Notes: generated by a model not told the origin, from the letters alone. A stretch of DNA of 8,349 bases from Bacteroidales bacterium (GCA_012838875.1 DUOL01000240.1:1-8349), one strand, 5' to 3'; positions 1-6,505 are shown, counted from the first letter of the stretch. Translations and numbers: made by a program.

Positions 1-90
1 AAGCTCTTTTTGCCGCCTTGCGACCCCACGGCTTGTGCCCGCGGACTTGGAACCGAAGACCGACCCCGAGCGTAGCGAGGGGGCACGCCC
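1..90. repeat. GC-rich structured intergenic block, probable dispersed repeat (left edge cut by window)
   Basis: This block is markedly GC-rich and changes abruptly at about position 91 to the AT-rich sequence typical of the rest of the window. It has internal structure. CGACCCC occurs twice (21-27 and 61-67). GTGCCC (35-40) is the reverse complement of GGGCAC (81-86). The segment CCCCGAGCGTAGCGAGGGG (64-82) can fold as a CCCC/GGGG stem with tandem G-A mismatches, a GC step and a GTA loop, and its centre GAGCGTAGCGAG is a mirror repeat. One frame stays open from position 2 to a TAA at 95-97, but its translation looks like no protein I know. On the minus strand the block begins GGGCGTGCCCC and runs to GGGGTCGG. 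From memory this resembles GC-rich repeats scattered between genes in many Bacteroidetes genomes; that identification is inference. No second copy lies in the window. Confidence 0.5.
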
Positions 91-134
91 TAATTAAAAT
101 TAACAATATTATAAATGTCAACTTTTTTTAGTTC

Positions 135-141
135 TATTTTG
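135..141 (+). promoter_or_regulatory. weak candidate -7 promoter element
   Basis: TATTTTG resembles the Bacteroidetes -7 box TAnnTTTG but is one base short between TA and TTTG. No TTTG-type -33 element is visible upstream. It is the best candidate in the 91-188 gap for driving the small membrane protein that starts at 189. Confidence 0.2.
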
Positions 142-188
142 ACGCACGTTAATTTTTTATTTATTTTTACAACTTAAAATAATGGGCA

Positions 189-410
189 ATGGTTGGTTTT
201 TTAATCGGCTATATAGTATTGGTAGTTTTAGTTCAACTAGTTGAAGCCATGCCGCGGTTTATAGTAAACATAGTAATGTTGCCGTTTCTTCCTCTTATTG
301 CGTTGATTCAAATGTGGAAGGAGGGCAGAAAAACCCTTGTTATTGTTTTTTCTTCCATAATCCTGCTACTATTAAGTATTCTTGTTTTGCTTTTGTGTGT
401 TGTTATGTGA
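189..410 (+). CDS. small hydrophobic membrane protein of unknown function (73 aa)
   Basis: I do not recognise this protein. It is almost entirely hydrophobic, with three segments long enough to be membrane helices: residues 3-18, about 24-42 and about 49-72. A short positively charged loop, WKEGRK, at 43-48 separates the second and third, so by the positive-inside rule that loop probably faces the cytoplasm. The ATG at 189 is the only reasonable start, because an in-frame TAA lies at 180-182. No Shine-Dalgarno sequence is visible, which is normal for this phylum. The gene stands alone between the GC-rich block and the TPR gene, with 80 bp before the next start. It could be a real small membrane protein, such as a transporter accessory or stress peptide, or a chance open frame in T-rich DNA. 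The balance of charged loop and helices favours a real gene, but no family assignment is possible from the sequence. Confidence 0.45.
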   Translation: MVGFLIGYIVLVVLVQLVEAMPRFIVNIVMLPFLPLIALIQMWKEGRKTLVIVFSSIILLLLSILVLLLCVVM

Positions 411-419
411 GAATAAGTG

Positions 420-448
420 TTTGTGTTCATAAAATAGATATAGCTTTA
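420..448 (+). promoter_or_regulatory. candidate promoter for the secreted TPR gene
   Basis: TTTG at 420-423 and TAGCTTTA at 441-448, separated by 17 bp, resemble the Bacteroidetes -33 (TTTG) and -7 (TAnnTTTG) elements; only the last base of the -7 box differs. Transcription would start near 455, giving a leader of about 35 nt before the ATG at 491. Confidence 0.4.
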
Positions 449-490
449 TATGCAAATAGGGTGGTAAATATTCATTATTAAAATATAGAT

Positions 491-1507
491 ATGAAAAAAC
501 ATTTTTTAATTTTCGGATTATTATTACTTTCTACGTTTCTTTATTCTCAGATAAGTGTAGATAGTTTGGTAGAAGTCGGCATTCAATATCATGATAATGG
601 TGAGTTTATCCAAGCGATTGAAACGTATAAAACTGCGTTGGATATTGAACCCAATTCGCCTTTGGTTAATTACGAGATAGCGTTGACATATATGTATGCC
701 GGCGATTACCAAAATGCGATTAAACATTCGGATAAGGTGATTAAAAAGAATGATAAATATCTATTGCAGGCGTATCTCGTCAAAGGTTCATGCCTTGATT
801 ACCTTGGGAAAACCAAAGAGTCGATAAAGCTTTTTAAAAAAGGAATTAAAAAATTCGGAGATGATCATTTGTTGTACTACAACTTAGGTTACAATTATTA
901 TAATATAAAGGAATTTGATAAAGCGGAGGAGGCATTTATAAAAGCAATAAATACGAAAGCAAACCATGCGAGTAGTCATCTTTTTTTAGGGTATTTGATG
1001 TACGAAAAAAATCAAAGAGTACAAAGTTTACTCTCTTTACATTTCTTTCTACTTCTCGAGCCAAATTCCGAAAGGTCGCAAAATGCTTACAATTTATTAC
1101 AGAGCCAATTAAGTGGCGGTGTTGAGAAAAATCAGGAAGAGCCGGGGAAGATTGATATTTTTCTTAGTCCGGACCAGTTAAAATCAGAATTTGGTACTAT
1201 TGACATGATGATTACTATTTTGGAAGCGTCAAAATCCCTTGAGGAAAATGAAGGTAAGAGTGATGACCAAATGTTTATTGAAAATACAACCTCTTTTTTT
1301 AAGATTCTTGGAGAGCATAAGACGAAAGAAAATACCGGTTTCTGGTGGGATTTTTATGTTCCGTTTTTTTATCTTATTGCCGAATCAGAGCATATAGATA
1401 CTTATTGCTATTATATTAGTCAATCGACAAAAGAAACAGCCGTGGACTGGTTGAAAGAGAATGAGAAAAGGGTTACAGATTTTGCCAAATGGTTGAGCGA
1501 AGAGTAG
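491..1507 (+). CDS. exported tetratricopeptide-repeat protein (338 aa)
   Basis: The N-terminus is a typical Sec signal peptide: MKKH, a hydrophobic core at residues 5-18, then SQ at 19-20 with cleavage probably just after. No lipobox cysteine is present, so the product should be a soluble periplasmic or envelope protein. Residues about 26-195 form roughly five TPR units, recognisable by repeated G/A/Y/A positions such as GEFIQAIETYKTALDIEPNS (37-56), GDYQNAI and KEFDKAEEAFIKAI. TPR arrays act as protein-binding scaffolds. A separate C-terminal region (about 205-338) is not TPR. It holds an aromatic-rich stretch, GFWWDFYVPFFY, near 283-294, and a segment containing DTYCYYIS, and I cannot assign it to a family. 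The gene appears monocistronic, with 157 bp to the next start and a promoter in that gap. Export and TPR content are well supported; binding partner and role are unknown. Confidence 0.88.
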   Translation: MKKHFLIFGLLLLSTFLYSQISVDSLVEVGIQYHDNGEFIQAIETYKTALDIEPNSPLVNYEIALTYMYAGDYQNAIKHSDKVIKKNDKYLLQAYLVKGSCLDYLGKTKESIKLFKKGIKKFGDDHLLYYNLGYNYYNIKEFDKAEEAFIKAINTKANHASSHLFLGYLMYEKNQRVQSLLSLHFFLLLEPNSERSQNAYNLLQSQLSGGVEKNQEEPGKIDIFLSPDQLKSEFGTIDMMITILEASKSLEENEGKSDDQMFIENTTSFFKILGEHKTKENTGFWWDFYVPFFYLIAESEHIDTYCYYISQSTKETAVDWLKENEKRVTDFAKWLSEE

Positions 1508-1601
1508 GAGATAAGCAACATTATACTATTTGAATGCGGTGAAAAATTCCTATTATAGAGGAGTGTGTAAAAATTTTCTCTCATTATTTCAATTTTTCTC
1601 G

Positions 1602-1609
1602 TAATTTTG
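1602..1609 (+). promoter_or_regulatory. promoter -7 box for the antiporter gene
   Basis: TAATTTTG matches the Bacteroidetes -7 consensus TAnnTTTG exactly. The -33 element is poor: the closest is TTTC at 1575-1578, further upstream than usual. Transcription would begin near 1616, leaving a leader of about 50 nt before the ATG at 1665. The rest of the gap (1508-1601) shows no convincing terminator, only weak AT-rich inverted repeats. Confidence 0.55.
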
Positions 1610-1664
1610 CAAAACGAAGTTGTATTTCTATTTAACAACAAAAACTCTATAAAAGAATAGATTA

Positions 1665-3821
1665 ATGCTGGATTTTTTCAATAAATTAGCTGAAGAATTT
1701 GTACTACCGTTGGAAAATCCTATTTTGGTTTTTTCGTTGGTATTATTTATCATCTTACTATCTCCCATAGTTTTAAAGAGATTTAATATTCCGGGTCTCA
1801 TTGGTTTGATTATAGCAGGGGTTATTATTGGTCCTCATGCTTTCAATATGGTAAAGAAAGAGTCCATAGAACTATTTTCTACATTAGGGTTGTTGTATAT
1901 CATGTTTATTGCGGGACTTGAACTTGATTTGAACGAATTTAAAGCGAATAAATACAAAAGTCTTCTATTTGGTATTTTAACATTTATTATACCGTTATCT
2001 ATCGGCTTTCCTGTGTGTCATTACCTTTTAGGCTACGATTTTAACGCGAGTTTACTCACAGCCAGCATGTTTGCGACTCATACTTTGGTGGCTTATCCGA
2101 TTGTAAGTAAGTTAGGGGTTTCGAGAAATCAGGCAGTTGCTGTAGCTGTGGGTGGTACGATATTAACCGATACAGCAGTGCTTATTATTTTAGCCGTTGT
2201 TATGGGGAAAAGTCAAGGGGCTTTAAATCAGGAATTTTGGATAAGGCTTGGTGTATCGTTCACTATTTTCACGATTATTATGTTTTTAATCATTCCTCGC
2301 ATAGCCAAATGGTTTTTTCGTAAATTGGAGAGTGAGAAGCATTCGCACTATATTTTTGTCTTGTCGGTTCTCTTTTTTGCGGCTTTCTTAGCAGAAGTGG
2401 CTGGCTTAGAACCTATTATCGGAGCTTTTGCAGCAGGATTGGCACTCAATAAACTTATTCCTTCCTCATCTGCCTTAATGAACCGTGTTGAGTTCATGGG
2501 TAATTCGCTATTCATTCCCTTTTTTCTTATTAGTGTCGGAATGATTGTCGATGTCAGGGTGATTTTGAGCGGACCGATGGCCATTATTATTGCTGTTACG
2601 CTCTCCGTAGTGGCGATATTTAGCAAATGGGTTGCTGCCTTATTCACACAATTAATTTTAAGATATTCTAAACTACAACGTCAACTCATTTTTGGGCTAA
2701 GCAGTTCGCATGCAGCTGCTACTCTTGCTATTATATTGGTAGGTTTTAGAGCTAATATTATTGACGATAATATACTTAACGGAACAATTATTCTTATTTT
2801 AATTACCTGTATTGTTGCTTCGTTTGTAACGGAAAGAGCGGCTAAACAGCTTGTCGTTCAGTCGGATGCTGCCGAGGTAAACGTTGGGAAAACAGCTTCT
2901 ACTAAAAGCGAACACATACTCTTGCCGATTGAAGATGTAGCTAATTTTGAGAAAATTGAAAAGATATTAGAGTTGGCTATTTTCATCAAGGATAAAAAAT
3001 CGGCACATCCTTTATCGGTGCTTACGGTAGTTTCAAATGACAGTGATGCGGAAGTTAATTTGGTAAAAGCAAGAAATAAGTTAGAGGAATTTGTGCGACA
3101 AGCGTCAGCGTCAGAGACGAAAGTTAATGTTATTACGACCATTGACCACAATCCGGGCAGTGGGATAGGGCGTATTTCGCGCGAAATCATGGCAGATATT
3201 ATTGTTTTGGGGTGGCCTACGCGCGCAGGATTTATTGATAAGCTAATCGGTGAAAAAATGGATTCCATTTTAAATAATACCGATAAAACCATTTATATAT
3301 GCCATTTAGAAAAACCTTTAGTTGTACATAAGCGAATTGTCATTACTGTTCCGCCCTTAGCCGAATATGAAAGCGGTTTTAAATTGTGGTTTGTCAATAT
3401 GGCAAAATTAGCCCAAGAACTCAGCATTTCCATTGAGTTATACTCGGGCGAATCGACCCAGAAAGCCGTTGACAGGCTCTATAAGAAGCATAAACTGACT
3501 GCGTCAATCCATAAGCATCTCTTTGTTGAGTGGGACGACTTCTTAATCCTATCTCGAAATATTGGTGAAGATGACCTCATTGTTTTGGTGTCTGCTCGAA
3601 AGGGAGCCACTTCATATTTAAGTCTCATGGATAAGTTACCGCAGAAATTAGAAAAATATTTCAAAACGAATAGTCGATTGATTATTTATCCTCAACATTT
3701 TAGCGGCGAAAATATTCTCGACCAGTATCACGATGTTACAGGTCGTCCTTTGAATAAGAGAATAGAAGCCGTACAAAAAATCGGAAAAGAAATCGGTGCT
3801 TTTTTTAAGCCTGATTCCTAA
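1665..3821 (+). CDS. CPA2-family cation/proton antiporter with two C-terminal Usp-like domains (718 aa)
   Basis: Residues about 15-395 are a polytopic domain of the Na+/H+ exchanger (CPA2, KefB/NapA-like) family, expected to swap protons for Na+ or K+ across the inner membrane. Family landmarks are visible: IPGLIGLIIAGVIIGP (42-57), the discontinuous-helix segment ATHTLVAYP (137-145), TILTDTAV with Asp169 where the transport carboxylate is expected, EPIIGAFAAGLALN (from about 249), SVGM (about 290), and SSSHAAATLA (from about 345). Asp169 is preceded by Thr rather than a second Asp, which points to electroneutral exchange; this is inference. The cytoplasmic tail holds two universal-stress-protein-like domains, about 415-545 and 555-690. 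In the first, the nucleotide motif is degraded: G516, G522 and G529 remain, but the usual GxxG and final GS are lost. The second has no recognisable ATP loop. There is no TrkA-N/RCK domain. The ion carried cannot be read from sequence. The gene has its own promoter. Confidence 0.92.
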   Translation: MLDFFNKLAEEFVLPLENPILVFSLVLFIILLSPIVLKRFNIPGLIGLIIAGVIIGPHAFNMVKKESIELFSTLGLLYIMFIAGLELDLNEFKANKYKSLLFGILTFIIPLSIGFPVCHYLLGYDFNASLLTASMFATHTLVAYPIVSKLGVSRNQAVAVAVGGTILTDTAVLIILAVVMGKSQGALNQEFWIRLGVSFTIFTIIMFLIIPRIAKWFFRKLESEKHSHYIFVLSVLFFAAFLAEVAGLEPIIGAFAAGLALNKLIPSSSALMNRVEFMGNSLFIPFFLISVGMIVDVRVILSGPMAIIIAVTLSVVAIFSKWVAALFTQLILRYSKLQRQLIFGLSSSHAAATLAIILVGFRANIIDDNILNGTIILILITCIVASFVTERAAKQLVVQSDAAEVNVGKTASTKSEHILLPIEDVANFEKIEKILELAIFIKDKKSAHPLSVLTVVSNDSDAEVNLVKARNKLEEFVRQASASETKVNVITTIDHNPGSGIGRISREIMADIIVLGWPTRAGFIDKLIGEKMDSILNNTDKTIYICHLEKPLVVHKRIVITVPPLAEYESGFKLWFVNMAKLAQELSISIELYSGESTQKAVDRLYKKHKLTASIHKHLFVEWDDFLILSRNIGEDDLIVLVSARKGATSYLSLMDKLPQKLEKYFKTNSRLIIYPQHFSGENILDQYHDVTGRPLNKRIEAVQKIGKEIGAFFKPDS

Positions 3822-3851
3822 TGTTCAATTTTATATTTATAAAAAAAAATG

Positions 3852-3859
3852 TATCTTTG
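3852..3859 (+). promoter_or_regulatory. strong promoter -7 box for the TPR-ribH-fmt operon
   Basis: TATCTTTG matches TAnnTTTG and sits in the extended core TGTATCTTTGCACC (3850-3863), which is identical to the core upstream of rpmH at 7323-7336. An A-tract precedes it (3841-3849). A TTTTA at 3829-3833, 19 bp upstream, may stand in for the -33 TTTG. The inferred start near 3866 gives a leader of about 20 nt. The 64-bp gap after the antiporter gene shows no clear terminator hairpin. Confidence 0.8.
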
Positions 3860-3885
3860 CACCTTAAAAAAGTAAAATATAAATT

Positions 3886-4614
3886 ATGGCAAAAATAGAA
3901 AAATTAGGAGCTAAGAAAACCGAAAAATTAGGAGCTAAAAAGGGTGAAAAAGTAGAAAAGAAAAAAAATGCTTTTTCACGTTTTATTGATTTTTACAATA
4001 ATAATCAAAAGATTCTATCTATTATTTTAATTGTTATATTAGTAGCTATCGGTGCGATTATTGCCTTTAAGAAATTTTATCTTGAGCCGCAAAATAAGAA
4101 AGCAGCTGCTTTGATGGTAGAGCCTATAAAGCTTTTTGTTCAAGGGGATTCGGTTTCCATACGTTTAGCTCTTGAAGGAGATGATGATGTTGATGGTTTT
4201 GAAACGATTGCTTCGGATTTTACATTGACGAAAGCGGGAAACAGTGCGAACTATTATACCGGTTTATGTTATCTGAAATTAGGTGAAAAAGAAGATGCCT
4301 TAGAATATTTGTTAAAATTTAAGCGGAAAGAAGATGTTTTATGGTATCATGTGCAGGGAATTATCGGAGATTTATATGATGAAATGGATGACGAAACCAA
4401 TGCGCTCAAATATTATAAGCGAGCTTGCGAAAGTGAAAATGCTTTCTATGCTCCTATTGATATGTTTAAATTAGCACAGTTTTACGAAAGTCAGGAAGAG
4501 TGGGAAGAAGCCTATAACCTATATCAACAAATTGAGAATAAATTTTATTCGCAGTTCCAAAATATGAATGTAGATAAATATATGGAAAGAGCCCGAATTA
4601 ATGCTGAAAAATAG
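3886..4614 (+). CDS. membrane-anchored tetratricopeptide-repeat protein (242 aa)
   Basis: The protein has a lysine-rich cytoplasmic N-terminus (1-42), one transmembrane helix (about 43-61) and an outer domain with about three TPR-like units between about 118 and 225, for example NYYTGLCYLKLGEKEDALEY and NALKYYKRA. The layout, a charged N-tail, a single helix and then TPRs, is like YfgM/PpiD-associated proteins, which sit in the inner membrane with the TPR part outside and help exported proteins. Equivalence to YfgM is inference. The tail contains an exact tandem peptide repeat, EKLGAKKT then EKLGAKKG (residues 5-20), encoded by a 24-bp DNA repeat. It is the first gene of an operon with ribH (3 bp downstream) and fmt. 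I recall a TPR gene next to ribH in other Bacteroidales, but nothing in the sequence links the functions. The ATG at 3886 follows a leader of about 20 nt and has no Shine-Dalgarno sequence. Confidence 0.85.
   Translation: MAKIEKLGAKKTEKLGAKKGEKVEKKKNAFSRFIDFYNNNQKILSIILIVILVAIGAIIAFKKFYLEPQNKKAAALMVEPIKLFVQGDSVSIRLALEGDDDVDGFETIASDFTLTKAGNSANYYTGLCYLKLGEKEDALEYLLKFKRKEDVLWYHVQGIIGDLYDEMDDETNALKYYKRACESENAFYAPIDMFKLAQFYESQEEWEEAYNLYQQIENKFYSQFQNMNVDKYMERARINAEK
3898..3945 (+). repeat. two tandem 24-bp in-frame repeats at the 5' end of the TPR gene
   Basis: The first 17 bases of the unit, starting GAAAAATTAGGAGC, are identical at 3898-3914 and 3922-3938, with a 24-bp period. The remaining bases of each unit diverge slightly. 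Each unit adds eight residues (EKLGAKK plus T or G) to the basic cytoplasmic tail, so changes in copy number would keep the reading frame. Confidence 0.9.
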
Positions 4615-4617
4615 ATT

Positions 4618-5115
4618 ATGGTAGAAAAAAAGAAGAATCTATCCGAAATCTCTTCGTTTAAACTTTCTCCCACCTTAAAAAAACGTTCGATTGCTATTAT
4701 TTATAGCGAATGGAATAGTGAGGTTACGGAATCGTTGAAAAAAGGAGCGTACCAAACGTTACTTGAGTATGGTATAAAAAAGCAGCAGATTAAAATTTAT
4801 TCTGTTCCCGGTAGTTTCGAGTTGCCTATTGCAGCGTCAATGGTGTTACATAATGATTTAACGATAGATGCGGTTATCTGTTTGGGGTGTGTTATTCAAG
4901 GAGAGACTCGTCACTTTGAATTTATTTCGCAGGCGGTAGCCAACGGCATTATGCATTTGGGCACTATATGCATTGTGCCTGTTATTTTTGGTGTTTTAAC
5001 TTGTGATACGATGCAGCAGGCGTTGGACCGTGCGGGGGGTGAACATGGGAATAAAGGGGTCGAAGCCGCCGTGAGCTGTTTAAAAATGCTTGCACTGCAA
5101 GAGCAAATTATATGA
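4618..5115 (+). CDS. ribH: 6,7-dimethyl-8-ribityllumazine synthase (165 aa)
   Basis: This cytoplasmic enzyme joins 5-amino-6-ribitylaminouracil to 3,4-dihydroxy-2-butanone 4-phosphate to make lumazine, the second-last step of riboflavin synthesis. All family motifs are present: SEWNSEV (30-36, with the Trp32 that stacks on the substrate), VPGSFELP (63-70), LGCVIQGETRHFEF (89-102, His99 being the catalytic histidine) and FGVLTCDTMQQALDRAGGEHGNKG (in 124-147, Arg138 binding the substrate phosphate). The length is normal for the family, with about 20 extra N-terminal residues rich in Lys and Ser. The protein normally assembles as pentamers or a 60-mer capsid. The gene follows the TPR gene by 3 bp and overlaps fmt by 4 bp, so it is translated in an operon. 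No other rib genes are in the window, and no FMN riboswitch is seen upstream of the operon. Confidence 0.98.
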   Translation: MVEKKKNLSEISSFKLSPTLKKRSIAIIYSEWNSEVTESLKKGAYQTLLEYGIKKQQIKIYSVPGSFELPIAASMVLHNDLTIDAVICLGCVIQGETRHFEFISQAVANGIMHLGTICIVPVIFGVLTCDTMQQALDRAGGEHGNKGVEAAVSCLKMLALQEQII

Positions 5116-6065
5116 AAATCGTCTTTTTAGGAACTCCTGATTTTGCTGTAGCTACGCTAAGGGCTATTTATGAAGCGGGGCACGAAATCGTTGCAGTTGT
5201 TACGGTTCCCGATAAACCGCAGGGGCGTGGTTTAAAATATACTTTTTCTCCTGTTAAAGAGTTTGCATTGAAGCACCGGTTGCCGATACTGCAACCTGAA
5301 AATTTAAAAGATGCTTCTTTTATTAGAGAATTAACAGCCTTTCAGGCTTCGCTTTTCGTGGTCGTTGCTTTTCGGATGCTTCCTGAAGAGGTCTTTTTAA
5401 TTCCTCCGAAAGGGACGTTTAATGCTCACGCTTCCTTGTTGCCCGACTACCGCGGTGCCGCCCCCATTCACCGTGCTATTATGAACGGCGAGAAGATAAC
5501 CGGTGTTACAACCTTCTTTTTAAATAAGGAGATGGACAAAGGCGATATTATCGCCCAAGAAAAAGTTGAAATTTTAGATGATGAAACAACGGGTGAACTT
5601 TATGAGAAATTAAAAAAGGTGGCAGCTACACTTGTTGTAAAAACAATAAATTTGATAAAAACCGATAGTTATACTCTTACTAGTCAACAAAACCTTACCG
5701 TTTCCGAAATTAAGAAGGCGCCGAAAATTCAAAAGGAGGACACCCTTATCAATTGGAATCGACCTGCGGAGGTGATTTTTAACCAAATTAGAGGTTTGTC
5801 ACCGTCACCGGGTGCTTACACACGGATTAAAAATATAGAAGGTGAAATCTTTACTATTAAGTGTTTTAAAGCCTCAATTTTAAACGAAAAATCTGAAGGA
5901 AAACCCGGAACTATTTCCATTTACGATACTAACAAAATGACAGTTGCGACCCAAAACTTCCAAATTTCGTTACAAAATATACAGTTTCAGAGCAAAAAAA
6001 GGATGGAAATTAGTGATTTTTTACCCGGTTTCAAGTCCGAAAAATACACTCTATTTTTATTTTAG
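5112..6065 (+). CDS. fmt: methionyl-tRNA formyltransferase (317 aa)
   Basis: The enzyme transfers a formyl group from 10-formyltetrahydrofolate to Met-tRNA(fMet), giving the initiator tRNA used in bacterial translation. The N-terminal formyltransferase fold (1 to about 190) starts with KIVFLGTPDFA and contains VPDKPQGRG (32-40), the loop that in E. coli Fmt contacts the tRNA acceptor end. The catalytic triad is intact: Asn104 and His106 in FNAHASLLP, and Asp142 in MDKGD, matching N108/H110/D146 of the E. coli enzyme. The C-terminal tRNA-binding domain (about 205-305) begins near the motif INWNRPAEVIFNQIRGLSP. The length is typical. The start codon overlaps the ribH stop as ATGA (5112-5115), so translational coupling is likely. 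In many bacteria fmt sits with def; here no def gene is adjacent. No hairpin terminator is visible in the first bases after the stop. Confidence 0.98.
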   Translation: MKIVFLGTPDFAVATLRAIYEAGHEIVAVVTVPDKPQGRGLKYTFSPVKEFALKHRLPILQPENLKDASFIRELTAFQASLFVVVAFRMLPEEVFLIPPKGTFNAHASLLPDYRGAAPIHRAIMNGEKITGVTTFFLNKEMDKGDIIAQEKVEILDDETTGELYEKLKKVAATLVVKTINLIKTDSYTLTSQQNLTVSEIKKAPKIQKEDTLINWNRPAEVIFNQIRGLSPSPGAYTRIKNIEGEIFTIKCFKASILNEKSEGKPGTISIYDTNKMTVATQNFQISLQNIQFQSKKRMEISDFLPGFKSEKYTLFLF

Positions 6066-6093
6066 TATACTTTTTTCGTTATTCACCGTAATG

Positions 6094-6235
6094 TTATTAA
6101 CAAAATGCGTATTTTATTAACATTAATCGGAAATATGTTCATTTTTAATTAAATAACCATTAAATTTGTACGTTATGAGAATTATTTCGATTGTAATTAA
6201 ATAACCCCTTTTATTAACCTTTAAAAAATATTAAC
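6094..6235 (+). repeat. short repeats in the HU gene leader: four TATTAAC and two TAATTAAATAACC
   Basis: TTATTAAC occurs at 6094-6101, 6114-6121 (exactly 20 bp apart) and 6211-6218. A fourth TATTAAC at 6229-6235 abuts the start codon. A separate 13-bp direct repeat, TAATTAAATAACC, lies at 6146-6158 and 6194-6206, 48 bp apart. It brackets the promoter: the first copy ends 2 bp before the -7 box and the second is in the leader. The placement suggests operator sites, but the region is very AT-rich, so chance contributes. Confidence 0.5.
6161..6168 (+). promoter_or_regulatory. promoter -7 box for the HU gene
   Basis: TAAATTTG matches TAnnTTTG exactly. No TTTG is found at the -33 position; only T-rich sequence (6142-6146) is present. 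Transcription would start near 6175, giving a leader of about 60 nt. Confidence 0.55.
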
Positions 6236-6505
6236 ATGAACAAAGCTGAATTAGTTAATGCAATTGCCGAAAAAACAGGTTTTACCAAAGTACAAGCCAA
6301 AAATGCTCTCGAAGCAGTTATGGAAGTAACTTCTGATGCGCTAAAAAGAGGTGAAAAAGTTTCTTTAATTGGATTTGGTACTTTCGCAGTTACAAAACGT
6401 GCTGCAAGAAAAGGTCGCAATCCACAAACTAAAAAAGAGATGCTTATCCCTGCGAAGAATGTTGTTAAATTCAAAGTTAGCTCTGAGCTTGCTTCACAGG
6501 TTTAA
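6236..6505 (+). CDS. hup: HU family histone-like DNA-binding protein (89 aa)
   Basis: HU is a small basic dimeric protein that bends and compacts chromosomal DNA and supports replication, repair and recombination. The sequence is colinear with the family from MNKAELVNAIAEKTG to the C-terminus and has the normal length of about 90 residues. The family signature around GFGTFAVTKRAARKGRNPQT (46-65) is complete, including the DNA-binding beta-arm with Arg55, Arg58, Arg61 and the intercalating Pro63. It is closer to HU than to IHF because of the short arm-tip sequence RNPQTKKE. The gene is a single unit: a 170-bp promoter/leader region with repeated motifs precedes it and a strong intrinsic terminator follows 23 bp after the stop. 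The abundance of HU and its habit of autoregulation in other bacteria make the upstream repeats notable. Confidence 0.98.
   Translation: MNKAELVNAIAEKTGFTKVQAKNALEAVMEVTSDALKRGEKVSLIGFGTFAVTKRAARKGRNPQTKKEMLIPAKNVVKFKVSSELASQV

Noticed and set aside
1..90. tRNA or other structured RNA gene in the GC-rich block
   Set aside because: No cloverleaf, no GTTCGA-type T-arm and no CCA end could be placed on either strand.
2..97. Possible C-terminal end of a protein in frame 2 (ends in TAA at 95-97)
   Set aside because: The translation is rich in Pro, Arg and Glu with no family likeness, and the DNA shows repeat-like structure instead. The left context is missing, so this cannot be fully excluded.
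182..243. Alternative start ATG at 182 for the small membrane protein
   Set aside because: It is in a different frame and reaches a stop (TGA) after 20 codons.
1508..1601. Terminator after the secreted TPR gene
   Set aside because: Only a 4-bp stem (TCCT/AGGA, 1548-1562) and an imperfect GAAAAATT/AATTTTC pair are present, with no stable hairpin followed by a T-run.
2348..2647. 99-codon open frame on the minus strand
   Set aside because: Antisense to the conserved transmembrane part of the antiporter; its composition is the expected mirror of hydrophobic codons.
2858..3292. 144-codon open frame on the minus strand
   Set aside because: It lies entirely inside the antiporter/Usp reading frame, its translation resembles no protein family, and the + strand frame has clear domain motifs.
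3822..3885. FMN riboswitch controlling the ribH operon
   Set aside because: The gap is only 64 bp, A/T-rich, and taken up by the promoter; the conserved FMN aptamer sequences are absent.
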